64,000 nucleotides of DNA from Aedoeadaptatus ivorii (GCF_900638585.1 NZ_LR134523.1:646001-710000); one strand, 5' to 3'; positions 25,342 to 35,091 are shown, counted from the first letter of the stretch. The notes: generated by a model from the letters alone, not told the origin. Numbers and translations are program-made.

Positions 25342-28300
25342 TTATTGTTCCGCCAGTTCAATCAAGAGTTGACCGCTTTCTACGGCATCGCCGGCCGCGA
25401 CGTAGATGTTTTCTACGACGCCGGATTGGGGGGCGATGACGTTGGTTTCCATCTTCATGGCTTCGAGTACCATCAGGGGCTGCGATTCTTTTACGGTTTC
25501 GCCGATGGCTACATTTACCTTGACGACGGTGCCGGGAATAGAGGCGCCGACCTCGAGGAGATTGTTTTCGTCGGCCATTATGGTGCCGCTGCCGCCGGTG
25601 GTGGGCATGGGACGGGTATGGTCTTCGATATTGATGCTGCGGCGGGAGCCGTTGATCTCGAAGGTGAGGGTACGGGTGCCGTCCTCTTTGAGCTTGCCAA
25701 TTTCTACGAGGGTGACGATCATGGTCTGTCCTTCGCTGACGGCGATTTCTGCGGTTTCACCTTCTTTTAAGCCGTGGAAGAACACGTCGCTGCCCATGCG
25801 CCAGAGTTCGTCGTATTTGGCGTAGTTCTTGGCAAATTCTTCAAATACCTTCGGGTACAGCGAGTAGCTGGTAAGGTCTCTCTCTTCGGGTTCTCGATGC
25901 ATAATCGTGCGCAAGTACTCACGATCCGCTTCGTAGTCTTCGTCCTCTAAGAGGAGACCGGGGCGGACGGTGATGGGCTTTTCGTCTTTGAGCACGATTT
26001 TTTGCAGGCGTTCGGGGAAGCCGCCGTAGGGTTGTCCCATCATACCCTTAAAGTAGGTGACGACCGAGTCGGGATAGTCCATGCTCGCGCCTTTTTCGTA
26101 GATATTTTGCGGCGTGAGTCCGTTTTGGACCATAAAGATCGACATATCGCCGACCATCTTCGAGGACGGGGTGACCTTGATAATGTCGCCGACCATTTCG
26201 TTGACGGCTTTATACATTTCTTTGACTTCGTGGAATTTGTGGCCCAAGCCGAAGCTTTCCACCTGCGGCTTGAGATTCGAGTACTGACCGCCGGGGATCT
26301 CGTATTTGTAGATCTCGGTGGTGCCGCTCTTCAGATCCGATTCGAAGTTGGCATAGACCGGGCGCACCGCCGACCAATAATTGGAGATCCGGTCGACTTT
26401 TTCGAGGTCGCTGCCGGTCTTACGGGAGGTGTTTTCCAGTGCCGCGACCACCGAGTTGAGTGCCGGCTGCGAGGTGAGCCCGCTCATGGAATCGATGGCG
26501 GTATCGGCGATGTCGACTCCGGATTCCGCCGCCATGAGGATGGTGGCTACGCCGTTTCCGGTGGTGTCGTGGGTGTGGAGGTGAATGGGGACGGCCACTT
26601 CGTTTTTCAGCGCGCGAACGAGTTTTTGTGCCGCGTAGGGCTTTAATAGGCCGCTCATGTCCTTAATGCCGATAATGTGGCAGCCGGTTTTTTCCAGTTC
26701 CTTCGCCAAATCGACATAGTATTGGAGGCTGTATTTGTCCCGGCTTTCATCTAATATATCGCCGGTATAGCACATGGTGCCCTCGGCGATTTTTCCGTTT
26801 GCGATGGTCTCTTCGACGGCGAGGCGCATGCCTTCGATCCAGTTGAGGGAGTCGAAGATGCGGAAGACGTCGATGCCGAATTCGGCGGATTCCTTGATAA
26901 ACTTTTTCACCACATTGTCGGGATAGTTTTTGTACCCGACGGTGTTGTTGCCCCGCACCAACATCTGCATCAGCAGATTGGGCATGGCTTCGCGCAACAG
27001 ATCGAGCCGCTCCCAGGGGTCTTCGTGGAGGAAGCGGTAGGCGACGTCGAAGGTGGCACCGCCCCACATTTCCATACTGAACAGATCGCGCATATTGTAG
27101 TTCATCGCCTTGGCGATCTTTAAGAGGTCGATGGTGCGCACGCGCGTCGCCATTAAGGATTGATGGGCATCGCGCATGGTGGTGTCGGTCAAGAGCAGAC
27201 GCTTTTGATCCAAAATCCATTGGGAGAATTTGTCGGCGCCCAATTCGTCGAAGATCTGCTTGGAGCCGCGGTAGTCGGTCTCTTCGAATTCCGGCACCAC
27301 GGGCACGTCGAAAGAAGTGTTTGCGGTGGTCTTGTCGTTGACGACGATATTGCCGATGTATTCCATCAACCGCATTTCCTTATCCGTAGAGGTGTTGATA
27401 TTAAACAGCTCGGGATGTTCGGCGATAAAGCCGGTGTCGCAGCTGCCGTTTCGGAATTCTTCGGAGTTGAGTACGTTCAGCAAAAAGCCGATATTGGTCT
27501 TTACGCCCGAGACGCGCAGTTCGCGCAGGGAGCGGATGGATTTGTTGACGGTGTCGTTCCAGGTTCTGCCTTGGGTGATGACCTTTACCAACAGGGAATC
27601 GTAGTAGGGGCTGATAATCGCGCCCTGGAAGCCGTTGCCCCCGTCGAGACGCACGCCGAAGCCGGAGGAGGAGCGGTAGAGGGAAATCTGACCGGTATCC
27701 GGGGCGAAGTTGTTGAGCGGGTCTTCGGTGGTGACGCGACATTGAATCGAATAGCCGCGCAGTTCTACCGAATCCTGGGAGGGGATGTCGATCTCGGGAT
27801 CGGCGAGGGCATGGCCCTGGGCGATCTGGATCTGCGCCTGAATGATGTCGATGCCGGTGACCATTTCGGTGACGGTGTGCTCGACCTGAATGCGGGGATT
27901 GACCTCGATAAAATAGTGATTGCTCGCGCTGTCGACCAAAAATTCCACCGTACCCGCGGAACGATAGCCCAATGTCTTGGTAATCTTTAAGGCGTCGTCG
28001 CAGATTTTTTGACGCAGATCGTCGGGCACGGAAAACGCCGGGGTAAATTCGATGACCTTTTGGTGTCGGCGCTGAATGGAGCAGTCGCGCTCAAACAAAT
28101 GTACGACATTGCCGTAGAGGTCGCCGAGGACCTGTACCTCGATGTGCTTCGGGCGGTCGAGGTATTTTTCGATAAACATGGAGTCGTTTCCGAAGGCCTT
28201 TTTCGCCTCGCTCTTTGCCGAGTGGAACTGGTCCAACAGTTCTTCTTCGCTGCGGACGACGCGCATGCCGCGACCGCCGCCGCCGGCCGCCGCCTTGATC

Positions 28301-28782
28301 ATAACGGGGTATCCCGCCTGTGCGGCAAATTCCAGCGCCTCTTGGTCGGTGCGGATCGGTTCTTCGACGCCGGGAATGGTCTGTACCCCGGCTTCTCTGG
28401 CGATGATCTTTGACGAGATCTTGTCGCCGAGTTTGCGCATGGTGTCGGGGCTCGGGCCGATAAAGGTGATGCCCGCCTCCTCACATTTTTGTGCAAAATC
28501 CGGATTCTCCGCCAAAAAGCCGTAGCCCGGGTGGATGGCGTCCACGCCCTTATTCTGCGCCAGTTGGATAATCTCGTCGATATCCAAGTATGCATCGACC
28601 GGGTTTTTGTCCTTGCCGATCAAATAGGATTCGTCGGCCTTGGTGCGGAACAACGAAAGACTGTCCTCTTCGGAATATATAGCAACCGAACGGATGCCCA
28701 GTTCTCGACATGCGCGGAAAATGCGTATGGCGATCTCGCCGCGGTTGGCGACGAGAATCCGTTTAAACTTTTTCGTTTCCAT
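25342..28782 (-). CDS. pyc: Pyruvate carboxylase
   Basis: 1146 residues, full single-chain PYC. Biotin carboxylase domain first (ILVANRGEIAIR, KAAAGGGGRGMR, EVNPRIQVEHTVTE), then the carboxyltransferase domain (LLTDTTMRDAHQSL, with metal-binding HLHTHDTTG), the allosteric linker, and a C-terminal biotin carrier with the biotinyl Lys in VLEAMKMETNV. It makes oxaloacetate from pyruvate, bicarbonate and ATP. GGAGG precedes the ATG. Its 3' end faces the IS, whose transposase genes are on the same strand. Confidence 0.98.
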   Translation of the reverse strand: METKKFKRILVANRGEIAIRIFRACRELGIRSVAIYSEEDSLSLFRTKADESYLIGKDKNPVDAYLDIDEIIQLAQNKGVDAIHPGYGFLAENPDFAQKCEEAGITFIGPSPDTMRKLGDKISSKIIAREAGVQTIPGVEEPIRTDQEALEFAAQAGYPVMIKAAAGGGGRGMRVVRSEEELLDQFHSAKSEAKKAFGNDSMFIEKYLDRPKHIEVQVLGDLYGNVVHLFERDCSIQRRHQKVIEFTPAFSVPDDLRQKICDDALKITKTLGYRSAGTVEFLVDSASNHYFIEVNPRIQVEHTVTEMVTGIDIIQAQIQIAQGHALADPEIDIPSQDSVELRGYSIQCRVTTEDPLNNFAPDTGQISLYRSSSGFGVRLDGGNGFQGAIISPYYDSLLVKVITQGRTWNDTVNKSIRSLRELRVSGVKTNIGFLLNVLNSEEFRNGSCDTGFIAEHPELFNINTSTDKEMRLMEYIGNIVVNDKTTANTSFDVPVVPEFEETDYRGSKQIFDELGADKFSQWILDQKRLLLTDTTMRDAHQSLMATRVRTIDLLKIAKAMNYNMRDLFSMEMWGGATFDVAYRFLHEDPWERLDLLREAMPNLLMQMLVRGNNTVGYKNYPDNVVKKFIKESAEFGIDVFRIFDSLNWIEGMRLAVEETIANGKIAEGTMCYTGDILDESRDKYSLQYYVDLAKELEKTGCHIIGIKDMSGLLKPYAAQKLVRALKNEVAVPIHLHTHDTTGNGVATILMAAESGVDIADTAIDSMSGLTSQPALNSVVAALENTSRKTGSDLEKVDRISNYWSAVRPVYANFESDLKSGTTEIYKYEIPGGQYSNLKPQVESFGLGHKFHEVKEMYKAVNEMVGDIIKVTPSSKMVGDMSIFMVQNGLTPQNIYEKGASMDYPDSVVTYFKGMMGQPYGGFPERLQKIVLKDEKPITVRPGLLLEDEDYEADREYLRTIMHREPEERDLTSYSLYPKVFEEFAKNYAKYDELWRMGSDVFFHGLKEGETAEIAVSEGQTMIVTLVEIGKLKEDGTRTLTFEINGSRRSINIEDHTRPMPTTGGSGTIMADENNLLEVGASIPGTVVKVNVAIGETVKESQPLMVLEAMKMETNVIAPQSGVVENIYVAAGDAVESGQLLIELAEQ

Positions 28783-28810
28783 GGAAACCTCCTTTAATAT
28801 TCATCTATAT

Positions 28811-28840
28811 ATTATATCTCTTTTTTGGAATTTTATGCAA
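28811..28840 (-). promoter_or_regulatory. Promoter of pyc
   Basis: On the minus strand TTGCAT (28840-28835) and TATAAT (28816-28811) with an 18-base spacer, about 30 bases before the ribosome site of pyc. Confidence 0.7.
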
Positions 28841-28866
28841 TAGAGGGCAAAAGAAGGTCGAATGGA

Positions 28867-28895
28867 TTGTAAGCGATGGGGGAGCATGGTACACT
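28867..28895 (+). promoter_or_regulatory. Candidate promoter of the cobalamin operon
   Basis: TTGTAA (28867-28872), 17-base spacer, TACACT (28890-28895). Only 134 bases separate the pyc and cbiB starts, and they contain no B12-riboswitch core (no GCCACTG-type B12 box), so a riboswitch does not control this operon from its first gene. Confidence 0.5.
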
Positions 28896-28916
28896 ATACC
28901 AGTGAAAGGATAGTTT

Positions 28917-29843
28917 ATGTATATTCTCATTGCTTTTCTACTAGATATAGTATTTGGCGATCCGGAAGGCATGGTGCACCCGGTGCGGGGGATGGGCCGA
29001 TGGATTGAATTTGTATACAAAAAAATCACGGCATTGCCACAGGATCGACAGCGGACGGCGGGGATCGTCGCCGCGTTTGGATCCGTTTTCGGCGCTTTCT
29101 TTTTGGTACAAGTTCTCCTGCTGCTTCTGCCGGCACCGCTCGACGGCATCCTATCCGTCTACTTGCTGTATACCTCTTTGGCGGCAAAGAATCTCGCCGA
29201 GGAGGCGATGGCGGTGCATCGCGCCCTCGAGGAATCCCTCGAGGCGGCGCGCCGGCAGCTTTCTCGCATCGTAGGGCGCGAAACCGCCGCCCTCAAGCGC
29301 GAAGAAGTGATCTGTGCCGTCGTGGAGACGGTGTCGGAGAACACCTCGGACGGCGTGATCGCCCCGCTGCTCTATGCGTTTTTGTTCGGCCCGGCGGGGG
29401 CTGTGGCCTATAAGATGGCGAACACCCTGGATTCCATGGTGGGCTATAGGAACGAAACGTACCGCGACGCGGGCTACGGGGCGGCGAAGCTCGACGATAT
29501 TCTGAACTGGATTCCGGCGCGCCTAACCGTAGCCGTGATGGCGATTTCCACCGGATCGGGTTTTGCCATGGTACGCGCCTTTAAGAGCGCAAAGCGCTAC
29601 GGCCGCAACCATTTGAGTCCCAATGCCGGCTATCCCGAAAGCGCGGCGGCGGGTATTTTGGGGATCCGCCTGGGCGGCGGGCACTATTATTTCGGCGAGT
29701 ACGTCGAAAAGCCCTATATCGGAGAAGCCGTGAGGACGCCGACGACAGATGACATCGTAAACGCCGTAGGACTTCTGTGGCGCTCGAGTCTATTGTTTAT
29801 GTTGATAGGCCATGTTTTATATTGGATCGTGAGGGGAATATGA
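28917..29843 (+). CDS. cbiB: Adenosylcobinamide-phosphate synthase CbiB
   Basis: 308 residues, membrane protein with the family start LLDIVFGDPEGMVHPVRGMG and conserved KMANTLDSMVGYRNE and PNAGYPESAAAGILGIRLGG segments. It joins (R)-1-amino-2-propanol phosphate, made by CobD, to the corrin ring. First gene of the operon; AAAGGA precedes the ATG. Overlaps cbiK by 4 bases (ATGA). Confidence 0.95.
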   Translation: MYILIAFLLDIVFGDPEGMVHPVRGMGRWIEFVYKKITALPQDRQRTAGIVAAFGSVFGAFFLVQVLLLLLPAPLDGILSVYLLYTSLAAKNLAEEAMAVHRALEESLEAARRQLSRIVGRETAALKREEVICAVVETVSENTSDGVIAPLLYAFLFGPAGAVAYKMANTLDSMVGYRNETYRDAGYGAAKLDDILNWIPARLTVAVMAISTGSGFAMVRAFKSAKRYGRNHLSPNAGYPESAAAGILGIRLGGGHYYFGEYVEKPYIGEAVRTPTTDDIVNAVGLLWRSSLLFMLIGHVLYWIVRGI

Positions 29844-30598
29844 AGCAAGCACTGCTGATCGCATCCTTTGGCACTACCCATAGGGATGCGGAAGAATTGG
29901 ATTTGAACCCGGTGATAGACGCCCTTCGGGACGCGCATCCCGACGCGGCGGTTCGCGCCGCGTTTACGTCTCGCATGGTGATTCGCGCCATCGAAAAGCA
30001 GACCGGTCGCAAGGTCGACAACGAACGGGAAGCGGCGGCGCGCCTCCGGAAAGAAGGTTTTTCGGAGGACGAGATTCGCATACAACCCCTGCACTTGATC
30101 GAAGGGGTGGAATACGAAAAGTTGACGCGAATTCATGATGAGATCCTCGTGGGCGAGGCGCTGTTTTCCAGGGAAGCGGATCTGTACGCGTTTGCGGAAT
30201 ATGCGACAAAGAGTTATACGACGCCGACCCTCTTTATCGGGCACGGAAGCGAGCACGAGGCCGATGCGATCTACCGGCGGCTCCACGAATGCATGGCGGA
30301 GGCCGGCGGTATGCACGGCGTCGCCACGGTGGAAGGCGAATTGGGCCGCGCGCACGCCTTACAGTGGCTGAAAAGCAGCGGCGCCGATTCGGTTCACTTG
30401 GTGCCCCTCCTTTTGGTGGCGGGGGATCACGCCAAGAACGATATTTTTGGCGACGACGATTCCTACAAGACCTTTTTGGAAGGGAAGGGGTATAGGGTTT
30501 CTTATAGAGAGCGAGGCTTGGGGTGCGACGCCTTTGTGCGGGAGATGTTCTTGAAAAAGTGCCGCGCGTTGATGGAAGACAAGGCGGGCGCGCGATGA
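29840..30598 (+). CDS. cbiK: Anaerobic sirohydrochlorin cobaltochelatase CbiK
   Basis: 252 residues from ATG 29840, which overlaps the cbiB stop; a longer frame begins inside cbiB and is not used. Begins ALLIASFGTTH and contains the metal-site segments FIGHGSEHEAD and LVPLLLVAGDHAKNDI. It inserts cobalt into sirohydrochlorin, committing the pathway to its anaerobic, cobalt-early branch. No signal peptide is seen, so it is cytoplasmic, unlike some periplasmic CbiK proteins. Confidence 0.95.
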   Translation: MKQALLIASFGTTHRDAEELDLNPVIDALRDAHPDAAVRAAFTSRMVIRAIEKQTGRKVDNEREAAARLRKEGFSEDEIRIQPLHLIEGVEYEKLTRIHDEILVGEALFSREADLYAFAEYATKSYTTPTLFIGHGSEHEADAIYRRLHECMAEAGGMHGVATVEGELGRAHALQWLKSSGADSVHLVPLLLVAGDHAKNDIFGDDDSYKTFLEGKGYRVSYRERGLGCDAFVREMFLKKCRALMEDKAGAR

Positions 30599-31296
30599 AG
30601 CGGATCATCGGCGTGGGCGTCGGACCCGGCGCGCCCGATCTCTTGACGCTGCGAGCGCTTCGCCTGCTCCAAAAGGCGGATCACATCTATATCCCCGAAA
30701 ACCGCGGCAAGTCGCGCGCCTATGAAGTCGTGCGAGAATTTGTCGACGACGAGAAGGTGGTCTTTTTGGAATTTCCCATGGGCGAGGCGATGGAAGCGCG
30801 GTATCGGGCGGCGATGGACCGCATTTTGGAGGAGACAAAGGACGGGGAGACGTCGCTGTTTTTAACATTGGGCGATGCCGCCGTCTACTCCACCTTCTTT
30901 AACGGCATGGCCGCCGCGGATATGGCCGATATGGCGGTGGAATCGGTCCCGGGAATCCCGGCCTTCTTGGCGGGAATCCACGGGATGGCGGCGTCTTTGG
31001 TGGAAACGGGCGAGTCCTTTCTACTGACCGATCACCTGCCCGATGCGCCCCTTACGGCGGACGCCGTCGCGGTACTAAAGACAACCGATCCCGCGTCCGT
31101 CTTCGAGCGACTGCGGCGTGAAGGGTACGCTCCCCTCTATATGGAAAATATCGAGGCAAAGGGCTGGAAGGCGACGGGGGATGCGGAAAAGCTCCCCGAA
31201 CGTCGCTGCTATATGAGTCTAATTCTCGGGAGGAAGAGACCATGGAACACGGCGGAAATATCGAAACATATGGGCGCGGACATCCGGAGCTTCTGA
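30595..31296 (+). CDS. cbiL: Cobalt-factor II C20-methyltransferase CbiL
   Basis: 233 residues from ATG 30595 (overlaps cbiK). Tetrapyrrole methyltransferase fold with the SAM loop GVGPGAPDLLTLRA, LTLGDAAVYSTF and VPGIPAFLAG. It adds the C20 methyl group, the first methylation after cobalt insertion. It is told from CbiE/F/H by the start motif and the YSTFF segment. The last 55 bases overlap cobD, the longest overlap in the operon. Confidence 0.9.
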   Translation: MKRIIGVGVGPGAPDLLTLRALRLLQKADHIYIPENRGKSRAYEVVREFVDDEKVVFLEFPMGEAMEARYRAAMDRILEETKDGETSLFLTLGDAAVYSTFFNGMAAADMADMAVESVPGIPAFLAGIHGMAASLVETGESFLLTDHLPDAPLTADAVAVLKTTDPASVFERLRREGYAPLYMENIEAKGWKATGDAEKLPERRCYMSLILGRKRPWNTAEISKHMGADIRSF

Positions 31297-32297
31297 CGGA
31301 TTTCAGCGCCAATATCAATCCCCTGGGGATCGATCCGCGCCTAGAGGCGGCGATGCATCGCGCGCTTTCGGCGGCGGATCGCTATCCGGATTTCACCTAT
31401 CGCCGCTTACGGCGCGCGCTTTCGGAATACTTACACTGTGCGCCCGAGGCGGTGGTGGCGGGAAACGGCGCGATGGAGATTATCGCGGGCTCTATCGCCC
31501 TGTTTCCGAGGATATATCTGGCGACGCCGTGTTTTAACGAATACGCGCGGATTGCCAAAAGCCGCGGCATCGCCGTATATACCTTCGAAATGGCGCCGCC
31601 CTTTCGACTTTGTGTACCGGAATTTATCGAGAAGATGCCCGAAAATGCGCTGACGATCCTGACCGATCCCAACAATCCCACCGGATACACGCTATCGGAT
31701 TCGGAGCGGGAGGCGATATACCGCGCGGTCGTAGAAAAAGGGGGCCACCTCTTACTCGACGAGACTTTTATGGAATTTGTGCGGCCTCCCTCTGAGGAAT
31801 GCTCCTTTTACGACGAAAAGGACCGATTGATTACCGTGCGCGCGGCGACGAAGTTTTTCGCCTTACCCGGTATTCGCCTGGGCTACGGTATACTGCCCGC
31901 GGGCATTCGAAAGCGCTATCTCGCGCGGCAGCTCCCCTGGACGGTCAATGTGCTCGCAGAGGAAGCGGGGCTGTGGCTCAAGTCGCTGGACGCATATGGG
32001 GAGCGGACGCGGGCGTATGTGCAGAGAGAGCGCGAAAGATTGGCGACCTGTTTTCAAAAATCGAAGATTGCCGAGGCGTACCCTTCCGAAGCCAATTTTC
32101 TCTTGATTCGCCTCCAAGCACCGGTTGCGAAGCGTTGTTTTCAATTTTTTCTCGAGCGGCACATATTGCTCCGCATTTACCCGGCGGGGGGTGTGCTCGC
32201 CGATCGCTATATGCGGATTGCCGTCCGTACGGCGGAGGAGAATACGCGGTTTATGGCGGTTTGGCGCGAATTTGAAAGGAGTGTGGCGGATGTATGA
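31242..32297 (+). CDS. cobD: L-threonine-O-3-phosphate decarboxylase CobD
   Basis: 351 residues, fold-type I PLP enzyme of the HisC-like group. Family start HGGNIETYGRG, then DFSANINPLG, TDPNNPTGY, LLLDETFMEF and the PLP lysine in AATKFFALPGIRLGY. It makes aminopropanol phosphate for CbiB. It could be confused with HisC, but the cob context and the N-terminal HGG motif point to CobD. GGGAGG lies before the ATG, inside the end of cbiL. Confidence 0.92.
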   Translation: MEHGGNIETYGRGHPELLTDFSANINPLGIDPRLEAAMHRALSAADRYPDFTYRRLRRALSEYLHCAPEAVVAGNGAMEIIAGSIALFPRIYLATPCFNEYARIAKSRGIAVYTFEMAPPFRLCVPEFIEKMPENALTILTDPNNPTGYTLSDSEREAIYRAVVEKGGHLLLDETFMEFVRPPSEECSFYDEKDRLITVRAATKFFALPGIRLGYGILPAGIRKRYLARQLPWTVNVLAEEAGLWLKSLDAYGERTRAYVQRERERLATCFQKSKIAEAYPSEANFLLIRLQAPVAKRCFQFFLERHILLRIYPAGGVLADRYMRIAVRTAEENTRFMAVWREFERSVADV

Positions 32298-32910
32298 AAA
32301 AAAACCCATGGCGATCGAAAATCGCTCCATGGATATCATCGACAGCTATTTGCGCGACGTGAATTTTTCGGCGGAGGAATTGCCCCTGGTGCGACGCATG
32401 ATCCACACGACAGGAGATCCGGAGTATCGTAAGATTATCCGCATACGGAGCGATTTTTTTTCGGCGGCAAAAGAGGCCATCGCATCCGGCGCGAAGATCT
32501 ATACCGATACGAATATGGTAAGAAGCGGCATCAACAAAAAGGCGCTGGCGAAAAGCGGCTGCACGCTGATTACCCCCATCGCCGAGGCGGAAGTGGCGGA
32601 AGAAGCCGAGGCGCGGGGCACCACCCGCAGCATCGTCGCTCTGGAAAAGGCGATCGAGCGCGGTGCGACGGCCTTTGTGTTCGGCAATGCGCCGACGGCA
32701 CTTTTTCGCCTGCTCGAATGTATCGACGCGAAGCGGGTCGCGCCGAGTTTTGTGGTCGCCACCGTGGTCGGCTTTGTGGGGGCGGCCGAATCCAAAGCGG
32801 CGATAGCGGCATACGACGTGCCGCATTTGCGCACAGAAGGCACCAAGGGCGGCTCCAATGTGGCGGCGTCGGTGATCAACGGCCTCCTCTACGAAATGGG
32901 GTATCGATGA
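32290..32910 (+). CDS. cbiC: Cobalt-precorrin-8 methylmutase CbiC
   Basis: 206 residues from ATG 32290. Catalytic His in RMIHTTGDPEY; TDTNMVRSGI, FGNAPTALFRL, VGFVGAAESK and GTKGGSNVAAS are all conserved in CbiC/CobH. It moves the C11 methyl to C12, forming cobyrinic acid. Overlaps the cobD stop by 8 bases and the cbiD start by 4. Confidence 0.95.
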   Translation: MYEKKPMAIENRSMDIIDSYLRDVNFSAEELPLVRRMIHTTGDPEYRKIIRIRSDFFSAAKEAIASGAKIYTDTNMVRSGINKKALAKSGCTLITPIAEAEVAEEAEARGTTRSIVALEKAIERGATAFVFGNAPTALFRLLECIDAKRVAPSFVVATVVGFVGAAESKAAIAAYDVPHLRTEGTKGGSNVAASVINGLLYEMGYR

Positions 32911-33956
32911 AAGACGTCATCGTCGACGGAAAACATATGCGGCCTGGCTATACCACCGGAAGCTGCGTGGTGGCGGCGGCCGCGGCGGCAATCCGCGCCA
33001 TAGACGAAGACCGCGCCCAACACCGTATCGCCATCGACGTACCGGCGGGCATGCGCATAGAGATCCCGGTAAAAGAAGTGGCGCGCGATGGGACGAGTGC
33101 CACCTATTTGGTGATCAAAGACGCTGGAGACGATCCGGATGTCACCGACGGCATCGAGATTCTGTGTACCATACGGCGCGATCACACCGGAGATGTGCGT
33201 ATTCGAAAGGGAACGGGGGTCGGCACCCTTACCAAGCCGGGCCTGTTCGGTGCGGTGGGAGAACTAGCGATCAATCCCGTGCCCAAAGGGGAGATTCTAC
33301 GGCTTTTGGAAGACAACCGAAAAGACGGCATTTCCCTGCAGATCGACATCCCCCGGGGCGAGGAAGTGGCAAAAAAGACGTTCAATCCCAAACTCGGCAT
33401 AACGGGCGGTCTCTCGATCCTCGGCACAACGGGGATCGTACGGCCCATGAGCAAGGACGCCTATATCGCCACCGTCGACATGGAATTACGGGCGCTTTCC
33501 GAAGAGGACGCACGTGCGGTGCTTCTCACCCCCGGAAATTACGGCGTGCAATACGCTGCTACGCATTTTCCCGATCTGCCGGCGGTGCAGGTGTCGAATT
33601 ATTTCGGCGACGCGCTGGTTTTGGCGCGAGACTACGGATTTCGCGCGATCCAAATCCTCGGCCATGTGGGCAAGCTATCCAAGCTCTCCTTGGGCATATG
33701 GAACACCCACTCGGCGGTGAGCGACTGCCGCATGGAGGCCTTCGTCTATTATCTCGCGAAGATGGGGGCGAATGCGCGCCTGTTTGCGGCGGTGGAAGCG
33801 GAAACCACGGCGGACGGCGCTTATGCCATCTGCCGAAAGGCGGGCAATGGCGATATTTTGCAACATATGGAGGCGGGAATCGAAGCGCGGGTGCCACGGT
33901 TTCTGCAAGACGATGCAATCGCCGTATCGGCGAAGATTTACACAATGGAGGCATAA
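32907..33956 (+). CDS. cbiD: Cobalt-precorrin-5B C1-methyltransferase CbiD
   Basis: 349 residues from ATG 32907. Conserved start MRPGYTTGSCVVAAAAAA and interior KGTGVGTLTKPGL, NPKLGITGGLSILGTTGIVRPMS (spread over residues 155-180) and LLTPGNYG. CbiD methylates C1 and is found only in the anaerobic pathway. A much longer in-phase frame extends upstream through cbiC but starts there by chance. Confidence 0.95.
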   Translation: MKDVIVDGKHMRPGYTTGSCVVAAAAAAIRAIDEDRAQHRIAIDVPAGMRIEIPVKEVARDGTSATYLVIKDAGDDPDVTDGIEILCTIRRDHTGDVRIRKGTGVGTLTKPGLFGAVGELAINPVPKGEILRLLEDNRKDGISLQIDIPRGEEVAKKTFNPKLGITGGLSILGTTGIVRPMSKDAYIATVDMELRALSEEDARAVLLTPGNYGVQYAATHFPDLPAVQVSNYFGDALVLARDYGFRAIQILGHVGKLSKLSLGIWNTHSAVSDCRMEAFVYYLAKMGANARLFAAVEAETTADGAYAICRKAGNGDILQHMEAGIEARVPRFLQDDAIAVSAKIYTMEA

Positions 33957-34568
33957 ATGCTTACGATGATCGGTGCCGGTCCCGGCGACATTCGGTATCT
34001 GACCTTAGAGGCGGCGGAAGAAATTCGCCGCGCGCCTAGCCTGCTTGCCTTTCCCCGGGTGGCGGAATCAATCCGCGACCTGCGTAGGGATGTGGAGGCA
34101 GTGACCAGTGTGGACGAGATGCTGGCGCGCATTCGAGAGGCTGGGGATACGGATGTAGCCGTGCTCGTAAGTGGCGATGCACTGTTTTTCGGATTTGCCA
34201 AGACCCTACAGGCACGCGGCATTCGCCTGGACCGGATTCTTCCGGGCATCAGCAGCGTGCAGTACGCCTTCTCTAAGTTACAGATTCCGTGGGAAGGGGC
34301 GCGCTTTCTGTCGTTTCACGGTAGAGACGCAGACCTCGATGCCGTCGCGGGGTCGGGACCGGTGGCGATCCTTTTGGACCGTAAATACAGCGCAGAGCGG
34401 CTTTCCTTCGAACTCTATGCGCGCGGCGTGCGGGGAAAGATGACGGCGATCAGCCGAGCCTCGTATCCCGATGAGCGCATTGTGCGCGCATCGATCGGCG
34501 ATGCGATGGCGGTGGATGCGGATTTGGCATTGGCGGTGATTGAAATTGAAGTGGACGGACGACGATAA
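33957..34568 (+). CDS. cbiE: Cobalt-precorrin-7 C5-methyltransferase CbiE
   Basis: 203 residues. SAM-binding start MIGAGPGDIRYLTLEA, VSGDALFFGFA, PGISSVQYAFSKL and FLSFHGRD are typical of CbiE. It methylates C5; CbiT next door does the C15 methylation and decarboxylation. Starts at the base after the cbiD stop. Its last 29 bases overlap cbiT, so the two are encoded almost as a CobL-like unit. Confidence 0.92.
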   Translation: MLTMIGAGPGDIRYLTLEAAEEIRRAPSLLAFPRVAESIRDLRRDVEAVTSVDEMLARIREAGDTDVAVLVSGDALFFGFAKTLQARGIRLDRILPGISSVQYAFSKLQIPWEGARFLSFHGRDADLDAVAGSGPVAILLDRKYSAERLSFELYARGVRGKMTAISRASYPDERIVRASIGDAMAVDADLALAVIEIEVDGRR

Positions 34569-35091
34569 CTTTATGCGGGGGGCGGTGCCCATGACCAAGG
34601 CGGAAGTGCGCATACTTACCGTAGCGGCCCTCGAACTCGTGCCGGGGCAGCGATTTTTGGACATCGGCGCGGGCACCGGTTCCATATCGGTGGCTGCGGC
34701 GGCCTCCGGCTGTACGGTAGATGCCTGCGAATGCCACCCGGAGGCACTGGGCCTGATCGTAGAAAACGCGAAGGCCTTCGACGTGTCCATCGACATTCTG
34801 GCGGGGAAGGCGCCGGATGTGCTCTCCGAAACGGCATACGACCGCATTTTCATCGGCGGGAGCAAGGGACGTTTGGACGATATCCTGGGATACTGCCACG
34901 GGCATTTAACGAGCGGCGGCATCGTGTGCGGCAATTTCGTGACGCCCGCGAATGCGGTGCGTTTTCGGGAGTTTCTGAAAGCACGCGGCTATCTGTGGAC
35001 GTTTCGGTATATCGCCGTATCCCGGGAGGACCGATTCGGCATGCTGCGCGCCGAAAACGGCGTATTTATGGTGAAAGGACAAAAACCATGA
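34540..35091 (+). CDS. cbiT: Cobalt-precorrin-6B C15-methyltransferase (decarboxylating) CbiT
   Basis: About 183 residues; class I SAM methyltransferase with LDIGAGTGSISVAAA, and the family-specific FMRGAVPMTKAEVR near the start. The start is not settled: TTG 34540 or TTG 34546 inside cbiE give the usual N-terminal length, while ATG 34573 would cut the conserved segment short. Overlaps cbiF by 4 bases. Confidence 0.9.
   Translation: MKLKWTDDDNFMRGAVPMTKAEVRILTVAALELVPGQRFLDIGAGTGSISVAAAASGCTVDACECHPEALGLIVENAKAFDVSIDILAGKAPDVLSETAYDRIFIGGSKGRLDDILGYCHGHLTSGGIVCGNFVTPANAVRFREFLKARGYLWTFRYIAVSREDRFGMLRAENGVFMVKGQKP

Noticed and set aside
26002-27990. Long plus-strand frames inside pyc
   Set aside because: Mirror frames of a long gene; no start signals and no protein-like motifs.
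28783-28916. Possible B12 riboswitch before cbiB
   Set aside because: Only 134 bases shared by two divergent promoters, and no B12-box or core helices visible.
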